Source of the DNA: Streptomyces stelliscabiei
GTDB lineage: Bacteria; Actinomycetota; Actinomycetes; Streptomycetales; Streptomycetaceae
Length of the DNA: 64,000 nucleotides
Assembly: GCF_014873495.1 (NCBI RefSeq)
Contig: NZ_JADBGF010000001.1
Span: forward strand, 8,556,001-8,620,000
Direction: 5' to 3'
Both the position numbers and the translations under genes were made by a program. The notes under the pieces are model-generated. The model made no database searches. It was given only the letters and a program-made list of their open reading frames with translations, and was not told where the DNA came from. Below, piece by piece: positions 26,369 through 35,065 of the stretch. Each line of letters begins with the position of its first letter. The first letter of the stretch is position 1.

Positions 26369-28420
26369 TCAACCGCGCACGGCGGTGAGTGATTCCCTCG
26401 CGGCGGCGACGACGTGCTCGGAGGTGAAGCCGTACTCGGCGAACAGCGTCTTCGCGTCGGCGGAGGCGCCGAAGTGTTCGAGGGAGACGATGCGGCCGTG
26501 GTCACCGACGTAGCGGTACCAGGTCAGACCGATCCCCGCCTCGACCGCCACGCGGGCCTTCACGGACGGCGGCAGCACGTGCTCGCGGTATTCGCGCGAC
26601 TGTTCCTCGAACCACTCCACCGACGGCATCGACACGACCCGCGTCCCGACCCCCTCGGCCTCCAGCCGCTCCCGGGCGCCGACGGCGAGCTGCACCTCGG
26701 AACCCGTGGCGATCAGGATCACCTCCGGGGTCCCGGTCGAGGACTCCTGGAGCACATAACCGCCCTTCGCCGCCCGGGAGTCGGGCGCGTACGTCGGCAC
26801 GCCCTGCCGGGTGAGCGCCAGCCCGTGCGGGGCCGGGTCGGTGGCGTGCCGCCTCAGGATCTCGGCCCAGGCGATGGCCGTCTCGTTGGCATCGGCCGGA
26901 CGGACGATGTTCAGGCCCGGGATCGCGCGCAGCGCGGCCAGGTGTTCGACCGGCTGGTGGGTGGGTCCGTCCTCGCCGAGACCGATGGAGTCGTGCGTCC
27001 ACACGTACGTCACCGGCAGCTGCATCAGCGCCGAGAGCCGCACGGCGTTGCGCATGTAGTCGGAGAAGACCAGGAACGTGCCGCCGTAGATACGGGTGTT
27101 GCCGTGCAGCGCGATGCCGTTCATCTCCGCGGCCATGGAGTGCTCACGGATACCGAAGTGGACCGTGCGCCCGTAGGGATCGGCATCGGGCAGCGGGTTG
27201 TCCGCGGGGAGGAACGACGACGTCTTGTCGATCGTGGTGTTGTTGGACCCGGCGAGGTCGGCGGAGCCGCCCCACAGCTCCGGGATCACCGCGCCGAGCG
27301 CCTGGAGGACCTTGCCGGACGCGGCGCGGGTCGCCACCGACGTGCCCTCCTCGAAGACGGGCAGCGCCCGCTCCCAGCCCTCGGGCAGCCGGCCCGCGAC
27401 CACCCGGTCGAACAGTCCGGCCCGTTCGGGGGAGGCGGTACGCCACTCGGCGATCCGCCCGTCCCAGGCGGCGTGCGCCTCGGCGCCCCGGTCGAGCGCC
27501 CGCCGGGTGTGGGCGAGCACGTCGTCGGCGACGTCGAAGGTCTTCTCCGCGTCGAAGCCGAGGACGCGCTTGGTGGCCGCGACCTCGTCCGCGCCGAGCG
27601 CCGAGCCGTGCGCCGCCTCGGTGTTCTGTGCGTTCGGGGCCGGCCAGGCGATGATCGTGCGCATCGCGATGATCGAGGGGCGCGAGGTCTCCTCCCGCGC
27701 GGCCAGCAGCGCGTCGTACAGGGCGTGCACGTCGACGTTGCCGTTGAACGCGGGTTCGATCCGCTGGACGTGCCAGCCGTACGCCTCGTACCGCTTGAGC
27801 ACGTCCTCGGAGAACGCGGTGGCCGTGTCGCCCTCGATGGAGATGTGGTTGTCGTCGTACAGGAAGACCAGGTTGCCCAGCTTCTGGTGGCCCGCCAGCG
27901 ACGAGGCCTCCGCCGAGATGCCCTCCTCCAGGTCGCCGTCGGAGACGATCGCCCAGATGGTGTGGTCGAACGGAGACGCCCCCTCGGGCGCGTCCGGGTC
28001 GAACAGACCGCGCTCGTAGCGGGCGGCCATCGCCATGCCCACGGCGTTGGCGACGCCCTGGCCCAGCGGGCCGGTGGTGGTCTCCACACCGGCCGTGTGC
28101 CCGTACTCGGGATGGCCCGGCGTCTTCGAACCGTGCGTCCGGAACGCCTTGAGGTCGTTCAGCTCCAGCTCGTACCCGGCGAGATAGAGCTGGGTGTAGA
28201 GGGTCAGCGAGGTGTGGCCGGGGGAGAGGACGAAGCGGTCGCGGCCCGTCCACTCGGGGTCGGCGGGATCGTGTCGCATCACCTTCTGAAAGAGCGTGTA
28301 CGCGGCGGGCGCGAGGCTCATCGCCGTACCCGGGTGCCCGTTGCCGGCCTTCTGCACGGCGTCGGCGGCCAGCAGGCGGGCGGTGTCGACGGCGCGCCGG
28401 TCGAGTTCTGTCCAGTTCAT
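26369..28420 (-). CDS. tkt: Transketolase
   Basis: 683 aa ThDP enzyme moving two-carbon units between pentose phosphates and glycolytic sugars. Conserved GNGHPGTAMSLAP, cofactor motif GDGDLEEGISAEA, GEDGPTHQPVEHLA, and the C-terminal domain ending in GFTSEHVV. The ATG at 28420 is chosen with GAGGA ten bases upstream. First gene of the leftward operon; tal starts 19 bases after its stop. Divergent from an AraC regulator. Confidence 0.94.
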   Translation of the reverse strand: MNWTELDRRAVDTARLLAADAVQKAGNGHPGTAMSLAPAAYTLFQKVMRHDPADPEWTGRDRFVLSPGHTSLTLYTQLYLAGYELELNDLKAFRTHGSKTPGHPEYGHTAGVETTTGPLGQGVANAVGMAMAARYERGLFDPDAPEGASPFDHTIWAIVSDGDLEEGISAEASSLAGHQKLGNLVFLYDDNHISIEGDTATAFSEDVLKRYEAYGWHVQRIEPAFNGNVDVHALYDALLAAREETSRPSIIAMRTIIAWPAPNAQNTEAAHGSALGADEVAATKRVLGFDAEKTFDVADDVLAHTRRALDRGAEAHAAWDGRIAEWRTASPERAGLFDRVVAGRLPEGWERALPVFEEGTSVATRAASGKVLQALGAVIPELWGGSADLAGSNNTTIDKTSSFLPADNPLPDADPYGRTVHFGIREHSMAAEMNGIALHGNTRIYGGTFLVFSDYMRNAVRLSALMQLPVTYVWTHDSIGLGEDGPTHQPVEHLAALRAIPGLNIVRPADANETAIAWAEILRRHATDPAPHGLALTRQGVPTYAPDSRAAKGGYVLQESSTGTPEVILIATGSEVQLAVGARERLEAEGVGTRVVSMPSVEWFEEQSREYREHVLPPSVKARVAVEAGIGLTWYRYVGDHGRIVSLEHFGASADAKTLFAEYGFTSEHVVAAARESLTAVRG

Positions 28421-28472
28421 GTTCAAGAAGTCCTCGATGAGACGGCGGAATTGATCCAGCGCATTCAAAGGT

Positions 28473-28487
28473 AAAAGTCTGACTTTT
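28473..28487. promoter_or_regulatory. AT-rich perfect palindrome between tkt and araC
   Basis: AAAAGTC-T-GACTTTT is a perfect 7-1-7 inverted repeat in an otherwise GC-rich gene-divergent region, 53 bases before the tkt ATG and 68 bases before the araC ATG. It is a good candidate for a regulator site or part of overlapping promoters. The bound protein is unknown; the adjacent AraC protein is the first suspect, although AraC proteins more often bind direct repeats. Confidence 0.55.
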
Positions 28488-28554
28488 GATGAGGTAGGTC
28501 GTCGTGTGCCAGCCTTCGGTGAAACTGGGACACCGACGACGCGGCGGCGAGGAC

Positions 28555-29454
28555 ATGACGGAGAGACACTTCCCGCACGGCGACCGGATCAAGACCTTCC
28601 CGTTCCCCGTCGACGACGGCCTCTCCGGCATCGGGATGCGAGTGGGCCCGATGGACGACGACGAGCTGTGGCGCGCGGACATACCCCTGGAGGGGGTCCA
28701 CCGCATCGACTTCCACGTGGTGCTGCTGTTCGACGACGGTCCGGTGCGCCACATGGTCGACTTCACCGAGTACGAGGTGGGCGCGGGCGACCTGTTGTGG
28801 ATCCGTCCGGGGCAGGTGCATCGATTCTCACGCGTGAGCGAGTACCGCGGGAGGGCCCTCACCATGCAACCGGGCTTCCTGCCCCGCGCCACCGTCGAGG
28901 CGACCGGCCTCTACCGCTACGACCTGCCGCCGCTGCTTCGCCCCGGCGAGAGCCAACTGGCGGCCCTGCGCGCCTCGTTGGCACAACTGGAGCGCGAGTA
29001 CGCCGACGCGACCGCGCCGACCGCCACCCTGCCGCTCGTTCTGCACGCCGCCGTGCTGCGGCACTCCCTGACGGCCTTCCTGCTGCGCCTGGCCCATCTC
29101 GCCGCCCCCTCGGCCGAGTCGGCTCGCCGGCCCGACGACACGACCTTCACCCGCTTCCGGGACGCGGTCGAGCGGGGGTTCGCCGCCAACCACAGCGTCA
29201 GCGCCTACGCCGACGACCTCGGCTACTCCCGCCGCACCCTCGTCCGCGCGGTCCGCGCCGCGACCGGCGAGACACCCAAGGGGTTCATCGACAAGCGGGT
29301 CGTCCTGGAGGCGAAACGGCTGCTCGCTCACACGGACCTGCCGATCGGCCGCGTCGGCGCGGCCGTCGGTTTCCCCGACGCGGCCAACTTCTCCAAGTTC
29401 TTCCATCTGCACACCGGGACCACGCCGGTGGTGTTCCGGGCGGAGACGCGGTGA
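28555..29454 (+). CDS. AraC-family transcriptional regulator
   Basis: 299 aa. N-terminal cupin-like ligand domain (HRIDFHVVLLFDDGPVRHMVDF...YEVGAGDLLWIRPGQVHRF) and a C-terminal double helix-turn-helix of about 100 residues (SVSAYADDLGYSRRTLVRAVRAATGETPKGFI...GRVGAAVGFPDAANFSKFFHLHTGTTPVVFR). ATG at 28555 with GAGGA. Divergent from the pentose phosphate operon, so possibly its activator, but the link is only positional. It ends just before a strong bidirectional hairpin. Confidence 0.9.
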   Translation: MTERHFPHGDRIKTFPFPVDDGLSGIGMRVGPMDDDELWRADIPLEGVHRIDFHVVLLFDDGPVRHMVDFTEYEVGAGDLLWIRPGQVHRFSRVSEYRGRALTMQPGFLPRATVEATGLYRYDLPPLLRPGESQLAALRASLAQLEREYADATAPTATLPLVLHAAVLRHSLTAFLLRLAHLAAPSAESARRPDDTTFTRFRDAVERGFAANHSVSAYADDLGYSRRTLVRAVRAATGETPKGFIDKRVVLEAKRLLAHTDLPIGRVGAAVGFPDAANFSKFFHLHTGTTPVVFRAETR

Positions 29455-29461
29455 CGCGCGA

Positions 29462-29498
29462 CGAGGGGCGGGCTCCACGCCGTGGAGCCCGCCCCTCG
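29462..29498. terminator. Bidirectional hairpin between araC and the GH16 gene
   Basis: Perfect 18-bp inverted repeat (29462-29479 and 29481-29498, arm CGAGGGGCGGGCTCCACG) with essentially no spacer, located between two convergent stop codons. It can act as a terminator for both genes. Confidence 0.8.
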
Positions 29499-29511
29499 CC
29501 CGAGCCGTTCG

Positions 29512-30900
29512 TCAGCGGCCGAAGTTGAACCAGTTCACGTTCACGAAGTCCTGCGACTGCCCGCTCGTGAAGGTCAGATAGACGTCATGGGTGCCGGTGA
29601 CCCCGCTGATGTTCGCCGGCACCGTCCGCCAGGACTGCCAGCCACCGGTGTCGGCGATCGAGAAACTGCCCACCGGCGCGTTCGACCGGCTGTCGAGCCT
29701 GACCTCGACGAGGCCGCTCACCCCCGAGTTGGCGCCGGAGGCCACGCGGGCGACGAACTGCCTCGCGGCCGTGGAACCGAAGTCGACGTCTCGGAACATC
29801 GCCCAGTCGCCGTTGGCCAGCGCGCCGATGTTCTGGCCGCCGCCGGAGTCGGTCGTGGTCTCGGTGAGGGTGCCGCTCTGGCTGTCGTACGACTCGGCCT
29901 GGATGGCGCTGTACGCGTCACGGGTGCCCGTCGGGGGCGGGGTGGTCGTGCCCCCACCGGCCGACAGCACCTGTACGTAGTCGACGACCATGGGGACACC
30001 GGAGCGGGTGTCGCCGTCCAGGCCGCCGCCGAACGCGTCCGGGAAGGCGCCGCCCATCGCCACGTTCAGGATGATGAAGAAGCCGTGGTCGGTGGCGTTG
30101 GACCAGGTGGTCGCGTCGACCTGGTTGGCGTTGACCGCATGGAACCGGGTGCCGTCGACGGAGAACCGGATCGTCTCGGGGGTCACCGAGCGGTCCCACT
30201 CCATGGTGTACGTGTGGAAGCCGGACTGGCAGGTCGTGCCCGGGCACGCGGTGGAGTTGCCGATGCCGGTCGTCTCGTTGCACGGGCCGCCGGGGTTGGT
30301 GCCGCAGTGGATCGTGGCCCAGACCTGGTTGCGGCCCTGCACGTTCTCCATGATGTCCAGCTCGCCGACGCTCGGCCAGTTCTGGTAGTTGCCCCGGTAG
30401 GGAGCGCCCAGCATCCAGAACGCCGGCCAGTAGCCCTCGGCGGCCGTCCCGGTGACGTTCGGCATCTGGAGCCGGGACTCGACCCGCAGCTTGCCGCCCG
30501 CCGGGGGCCGGAAGTCGGTGCGGTTGGTCTCGATCCGGCCGGACGTCCACCTGCCCGCCGAGTCGCGGACCGGGGTGATGCGCAGATTGCCGTTGCCGTC
30601 GAGGGACACGTTGTTGGTGCTGTTCGTCATGGTCTCGACCTCGCCGGTGCCCCAGTTGGCGGGCCCGCCGGGATACGAAGTCCCGGTCGCGTACTGCCAG
30701 TTGGAGGTGTTGACGCCGGTTCCGGCCGTGCCGTTGAAGTCGTCGACGAAGACCTGGGTCCATCCTGCGGGCGGTGTGGGGGCGGCGCCCTGCGCGGTCG
30801 TCGCCCACGCCGTGGCCAGCGCCAACGCGCCGGCCATGGCGAGGAACGCGCGCCTGAGCGTGCGGCGACGTCCGAGGGGTGTGCCGGAGGGTTCACTCAT
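29512..30900 (-). CDS. Secreted GH16 endo-beta-1,3-glucanase (laminarinase) with CBM6-like domain
   Basis: 462 aa. N-terminal signal (RRRTLRRAFLAMAGALALATAWA...AQGA) with a twin-arginine-like start. GH16 catalytic domain at about residues 42-310 with the catalytic motif ExDxxE as Glu180, Asp182, Glu185 (GELDIMEN). A Gly/Thr/Pro linker follows, then a C-terminal beta-sandwich carbohydrate-binding module of CBM6 type (AIQAESYDSQSGTLTE...GDWAMFRDVDFG). It should cut beta-1,3-glucans such as fungal wall glucan or laminarin outside the cell. A LacI-type operator lies upstream. ATG with GAGG. Confidence 0.92.
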   Translation of the reverse strand: MSEPSGTPLGRRRTLRRAFLAMAGALALATAWATTAQGAAPTPPAGWTQVFVDDFNGTAGTGVNTSNWQYATGTSYPGGPANWGTGEVETMTNSTNNVSLDGNGNLRITPVRDSAGRWTSGRIETNRTDFRPPAGGKLRVESRLQMPNVTGTAAEGYWPAFWMLGAPYRGNYQNWPSVGELDIMENVQGRNQVWATIHCGTNPGGPCNETTGIGNSTACPGTTCQSGFHTYTMEWDRSVTPETIRFSVDGTRFHAVNANQVDATTWSNATDHGFFIILNVAMGGAFPDAFGGGLDGDTRSGVPMVVDYVQVLSAGGGTTTPPPTGTRDAYSAIQAESYDSQSGTLTETTTDSGGGQNIGALANGDWAMFRDVDFGSTAARQFVARVASGANSGVSGLVEVRLDSRSNAPVGSFSIADTGGWQSWRTVPANISGVTGTHDVYLTFTSGQSQDFVNVNWFNFGR

Positions 30901-30964
30901 AGCGGCCTCTTCGGGTGTACGGAGTGAATGCGCGGGTGGGGGAGCGCTCCGTGGAGTCCCGTCC

Positions 30965-30978
30965 TGAGAGCGCTCTCA
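30965..30978. promoter_or_regulatory. CebR-like operator upstream of the GH16 glucanase
   Basis: TGAGAGCGCTCTCA is a perfect 14-bp palindrome, 65 bases upstream of the glucanase ATG. Streptomyces CebR and BglR bind TGGGAGCGCTCCCA-type sites upstream of glycosidase and oligosaccharide transport genes, so glucanase expression is probably repressed by a LacI-family protein encoded elsewhere and induced by oligosaccharides. Confidence 0.75.
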
Positions 30979-31252
30979 AGAGAAGAGCGTGCGGTCAATG
31001 TGCGCTGTGGCGCTCCGGTCGTCAAGAGTTGAAGCGGAGAAAGTCTTTACGCGAGGGGTGAGTTCACCTCTTCTTCGCGAGGAGGCCCCGGTGTTCACGC
31101 CGGGGAGGAATCGCATCCGGGCGCCACGACACGGAGCGTCGCCGCACGTGGTTCAGGGCGTGGAGCACCCGTACCGCCTGTCCGGGTGGCGCTTGTTCGG
31201 CACGGCTTCGATCAGGTGCTTCTCGTCCCGTCGACAGCTGTTATGACGTCCC

Positions 31253-31287
31253 GGGCGGCGGGCGGCGGGCGGCGGGCGGCGGGCGGA
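31253..31287. repeat. GGGCGGC heptamer tandem repeat (about 5 units)
   Basis: Four exact GGGCGGC units followed by GGGCGGA. The regularly spaced G-runs on the plus strand could form a G-quadruplex or slip during replication. Non-coding by position. Confidence 0.8.
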
Positions 31288-31390
31288 GGGTGGTGGACCG
31301 CGGGCGCAGACGGGTTCGGGTTCGGCATCGGCGATCCCCGACGGCGGCGGAACAAGGCCGACGCGGGATACCGGGCCCATGTCGTCTCCC

Positions 31391-31462
<72 letters not shown>

Positions 31463-31479
31463 GTCGCTTTCGCCTCCGC

Positions 31480-32184
31480 CTATGCCTGCGTCTGCGCCTT
31501 GACCCGGATCGTGTCGATGACCGCCTGGACGGCGGTGACGAAGTTCTCCGGGTCGTCCAACGCCCGGAACCGCGGGGCCAGTCGGGCGATGTTGGGGAAC
31601 TTCTCGGGCGGCAGGGTGAGGTAGTCCGTCTTCCACGCCCGCAGATCCGCGTCCCGGATCTCGGGGGACAGGGACGCCAGACTCGCGTCCATGGCGCTGT
31701 AGGACAGCACCAGATCGGCGAAGACACGGTAGTAGCGGGCCGCGTCGTCGTCTCCGAGGCCCGCGCGGCGCATGCAGTCCAGTTTGCGTTCCACGGTCCG
31801 GAACTCGTTCTCCCGGCGGGCGGTACGCGCGGCCGCGAGGGCGCCCACTCGCGGGTGCCGGAGGAACGCCCGGTGGGTGTGGACCGCGATCTGCATCAGG
31901 TCGTGGGCCCAGTCGTCCGTCGGCGCCGGGGTGTTCGCCAGCGCCTCTTCGTGCAGGGCGTCGATGAGGGCCAGCAACAACTCGTCCTTGTTCCGGAAAT
32001 GCCGGTAGATCGCCGTCGGATGAGCGGTCAGCTCGCGGCCGAGCGCCGAGAACGTCAGCTTGTCCATGCCGGACGAGTCGGCTACCCGGAACGCGGCCTC
32101 GACGATCGACTCCTGGCTCAGCGTGCCGCGGGGCAACCGGGGTCGGCGCGTGCCCTTGGCCGTACCGGCGTTACTGGTGGTCAT
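31480..32184 (-). CDS. TetR-family regulator next to gamma-glutamyltransferase
   Basis: 234 aa. Helix-turn-helix at about residues 42-63 (LTFSALGRELTAHPTAIYRHFRNKDELL) after a basic N-terminus, then a helical effector domain. ATG at 32184 with AAGGA six bases upstream. It follows the gamma-glutamyltransferase stop by 53 bases on the same strand and may be cotranscribed. A likely target is the three-half-site operator at 34017-34051 between that gene and the divergent ABC importer. Confidence 0.88.
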   Translation of the reverse strand: MTTSNAGTAKGTRRPRLPRGTLSQESIVEAAFRVADSSGMDKLTFSALGRELTAHPTAIYRHFRNKDELLLALIDALHEEALANTPAPTDDWAHDLMQIAVHTHRAFLRHPRVGALAAARTARRENEFRTVERKLDCMRRAGLGDDDAARYYRVFADLVLSYSAMDASLASLSPEIRDADLRAWKTDYLTLPPEKFPNIARLAPRFRALDDPENFVTAVQAVIDTIRVKAQTQA

Positions 32185-32237
32185 ATGTCCTTCCTCGTAT
32201 CGGTCGTCTTCCATGGTGGTGCACCGACGCCGCCGGG

Positions 32238-33857
32238 TCAGCCCGCGACGGCCGAGCCGTCCGCACGAGGGTCGGTGGCGGCGACCAGGCGCGGTCCGTC
32301 GGCGCCGCCTGCCCGGCGGACCAACTGGCCGTGTCCGACTCCGTCGTCGTGTGCGTCGATCAGGTCGACGGAGAATCCCGCACCTTCGATCGCACGGACG
32401 CCGGGAAGGGGCACGTCCCGCTCCGCCCTGACGGTACCGGTGCCCTCCGTCACCCCGGCCTCCATGGCCCCGAGGACCCAGCGCGGCGCCGACACGGCAC
32501 GCCCCACGGAGTCGCCGGCGGCGAGACGCAGGGCCAGGTGGGTGTGCACCTGCGGCTGCGCGCGTCCTCCCATGACGCCGTGTGCTCCGACCAGTGCGCC
32601 GGCCTCGCGGACCAGGACGGGCATCAGTGTGTGCAGGGGGCGCTTGCCGCCGGCGAGCCGGTTCGGCGACGCCGGGTCGAGGGAGAACGACGCGCCCCGG
32701 TTGTGCAGGACGACACCGGTGCCGGGATCGAGCACCGCGGCACCGAAGCAGTGGAACACGCTCTGGATCAGGGAGACCCAGGTACCGTCCCGGTCCGTCA
32801 CGACGACGGCGACGGTGTCGCCGGAGGCCTTGCGCTGTCCGACCATGTCGACGGGGGTGCCCGCCAGGGCCCGCTCGGCGATACGTCGTACGTACGGGGC
32901 CGACAGCAACTCGTCGGCAGAGGCAGCCTCCCCCCACTCCGGATCGCAGCAGAAGTTGTCGCGATCGGCGGCGGCCTGGGCCAGCACGGATGCCACCACG
33001 CCCGCGTCGCGGCCCAGCGGGTCCAGCGTCCCGCGGACCGAGCGCACCACGTCGAGCGCGCGCAGGCCCTGGAGGAAGTACAGGCCCTGCGAGTTGTCGC
33101 CGCCCGAGAGGTATTCGACGCCGTCGTACACCGCGCCATGAGTCCCCGACAGCCGTACCGTGTGCTCGGCGAGGTCCTCGACCGTCATGGCCGAGCCCCG
33201 CTCGGCGAGCAGTTTCACCAGGCTCACGCCCACGTCTCCGCCGTACAGGGCGGACGGACCCTGTGCGGCGATCGACGCGAGCGTACGGGCGAGGGCGGGC
33301 TGCCGCAGGCTCTGACCTGCCCGGAGGACGTCTCCGTCGGCGAAGAACACGCCGAGCATCCCGGGGTCGCGGGCCAGGGTCCGCCGTTCCCTGCGCAGGT
33401 CCAGGGCCAGCCCGGGGGCGACGGGGACGCCCTCGCGGGCGGCTGCTTCCGCGGGGGCGAGCGCCGCCGCGAGCGGACGGGTCCCCCAGGTGTCGGCGAG
33501 CGCTGCCCAGCCGGCCACCACGCCGGGGACGGTGACCGGGAGCGCGCCGAGGACGGGCATCCGCTCGTACTCGTCCGCCATCGCCCGGACGTCCACGGCC
33601 CGCGGGGCCCGGCCGCCGGCGTTGACGAAGCGGACCTCCCCGTCGGCGGTGCCCACCAGCGCCAGGAGGTCGCCGCCGACCGAACACTGATTGGGGTAGA
33701 CGACGGTCAGCATGGCGGCGGCCGCGAGTGCGGCGTCCACCGCGTTGCCGCCGCCGCGAAGTACGTCGGCCGCGACGTCGCTCGCCGTCGAGTGCGGTGT
33801 CGCGACGGCCCACTCGCCGCCCGTGGCGGAGAGCCGACGATCAGTGAATACGGACAT
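32238..33857 (-). CDS. Gamma-glutamyltransferase-family enzyme without signal peptide
   Basis: 539 aa Ntn-hydrolase. The conserved small-subunit start is Thr348 in GDTVAVVVTDRDGTWVSLIQS; autoprocessing before this Thr would give about 347 and 192 residue chains. Other family blocks are GNAVDAALAAAAML, GGDLLALV and NRLAGGKRPLHTLMPVLV. Unlike the periplasmic E. coli enzyme, no signal peptide is seen, so it should work in the cytosol. ATG with GAAGGGA. It is divergent from a polar amino-acid ABC importer, which suggests hydrolysis of an imported gamma-glutamyl compound. Amidase-type members of the family also act on N-acyl amides. Confidence 0.85.
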   Translation of the reverse strand: MSVFTDRRLSATGGEWAVATPHSTASDVAADVLRGGGNAVDAALAAAAMLTVVYPNQCSVGGDLLALVGTADGEVRFVNAGGRAPRAVDVRAMADEYERMPVLGALPVTVPGVVAGWAALADTWGTRPLAAALAPAEAAAREGVPVAPGLALDLRRERRTLARDPGMLGVFFADGDVLRAGQSLRQPALARTLASIAAQGPSALYGGDVGVSLVKLLAERGSAMTVEDLAEHTVRLSGTHGAVYDGVEYLSGGDNSQGLYFLQGLRALDVVRSVRGTLDPLGRDAGVVASVLAQAAADRDNFCCDPEWGEAASADELLSAPYVRRIAERALAGTPVDMVGQRKASGDTVAVVVTDRDGTWVSLIQSVFHCFGAAVLDPGTGVVLHNRGASFSLDPASPNRLAGGKRPLHTLMPVLVREAGALVGAHGVMGGRAQPQVHTHLALRLAAGDSVGRAVSAPRWVLGAMEAGVTEGTGTVRAERDVPLPGVRAIEGAGFSVDLIDAHDDGVGHGQLVRRAGGADGPRLVAATDPRADGSAVAG

Positions 33858-33982
33858 GGTTCCCTTCCCCAGCACCAACGCGGATCCTCTGAGGGGTCTC
33901 GTGCGCATCCCGGCCGGGATGCGGCGGACGGGACCTGCTCCCCGGGCAGATGGTCGTTAACCGCCCTGTTACGGGAGATTCC

Positions 33983-34051
33983 TTGACAGTTTCGGAGCCC
34001 CCGCCCTAGCTTCCCTCATAGTCAACGACATCGACTATCGCATTGACTATG
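33983..34051 (+). promoter_or_regulatory. Promoter and GACTAT-type operator of the amino-acid ABC importer
   Basis: -35 TTGACA (33983-33988) and -10 TAGCTT (34007-34012) are 18 bases apart. Just downstream, CATAGTCAA (34017-34025) and TTGACTATG (34043-34051) form a perfect inverted repeat with a 17-base spacer. A third copy of the half-site, GACTAT (34033-34038), lies in the spacer. A repressor bound here would cover the transcription start. Confidence 0.75.
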
Positions 34052-34091
34052 AGTCCACGCAACCACGGAAACCTCCTGAAGGAGGCCGGCA

Positions 34092-34964
34092 ATGGCAAGA
34101 TCGTTCCGTCGTGCCCGTCCTACGACACTCCCGGTGGCCTGTGCCGCCGTCGCGGCCGCGGCCATGCTCGCCGGGTGCGGCGGCTCCACGGAGGCCGCGC
34201 CCTCGTCCGCGGCCTCTCCCGTGGTCGACCTGCCTGCGGGGACCCTCGTGAAGGACGGGCAGATCACCTACTGCTCGGACATCAGCGCACCGCCGCTGAC
34301 GTACTACGACGCCGCGCAGAAGCCGGTGGGCGCCGAGATCGAGCTGGGCGACGCGCTCGCGGACCGGCTCGGTGTCAAGGCGGTCTGGGCCAACACCGCG
34401 TTCAACGGCATCATCCCCGCGCTGCAGGCCAAGCAGTGCGACGCGATCATCACCCAGCTCTACATCAAGCCCGAGCGGGAGAAGGTCGTGGACTTCGTCC
34501 CGTACATGTACGCCTCCAACACCCTCATGGTGTCCGCGAAGAACGAGAAGGGCATCGAGAGCGCGTCCGACCTGTGCGGTAACAAAGCCGCGGCGCAGAC
34601 GGGCACGACTGTCGCCGACTACCTCGCCGACCAGTCGAAGAAGTGCCAGGCGGACGGGAAGCAGAAGGTCGACATCCGGCTGTTCACCAAGGACTCCGAC
34701 GCCCTTCAGCAACTGCGCCTCGGGCTGGTCGACAGCTACGGAACGACCCTGGAGACCGCCGCATACGTGCTGAAACAGCAGCCTGACACGTTCGCGCTCG
34801 CCGGAGAGCCCTTCAACCGCATCAAGGTGGGCGCCGCGACCCGCAAGGACGACACCGCTCTGCACGAGGCGCTGACCAAGGCGTTCGCCGCGGTCCGGAA
34901 GAGCGGCGAGTACGCCGCCATCCTCAAGAAGTGGAACCTGACGGGCGACGACATCGCCGGTTAG
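34092..34964 (+). CDS. Polar amino-acid ABC transporter substrate-binding lipoprotein
   Basis: 290 aa, SBP_bac_3 type. Signal peptide with lipobox LAGC, Cys29. Ligand-domain segments: YCSDISAPPLTYYDAAQKPVG, FNGIIPALQAKQCDAIITQL and EREKVVDFVPYMYASNTLMV. Within the family, acidic or cationic amino acids, opines and small peptides are common ligands. GAAGGAGG precedes the ATG. First gene of a three-gene importer operon. Confidence 0.9.
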   Translation: MARSFRRARPTTLPVACAAVAAAAMLAGCGGSTEAAPSSAASPVVDLPAGTLVKDGQITYCSDISAPPLTYYDAAQKPVGAEIELGDALADRLGVKAVWANTAFNGIIPALQAKQCDAIITQLYIKPEREKVVDFVPYMYASNTLMVSAKNEKGIESASDLCGNKAAAQTGTTVADYLADQSKKCQADGKQKVDIRLFTKDSDALQQLRLGLVDSYGTTLETAAYVLKQQPDTFALAGEPFNRIKVGAATRKDDTALHEALTKAFAAVRKSGEYAAILKKWNLTGDDIAG

Positions 34965-35065
34965 CACCCCGCCCGTACGACCGGTGGGGCCGTTCGACCG
35001 CCGTACATCCCGGCGGGCCGTGGTCCGGCCCGGCCGCATCCGCACATACGCAGGGAGAGGATGAC

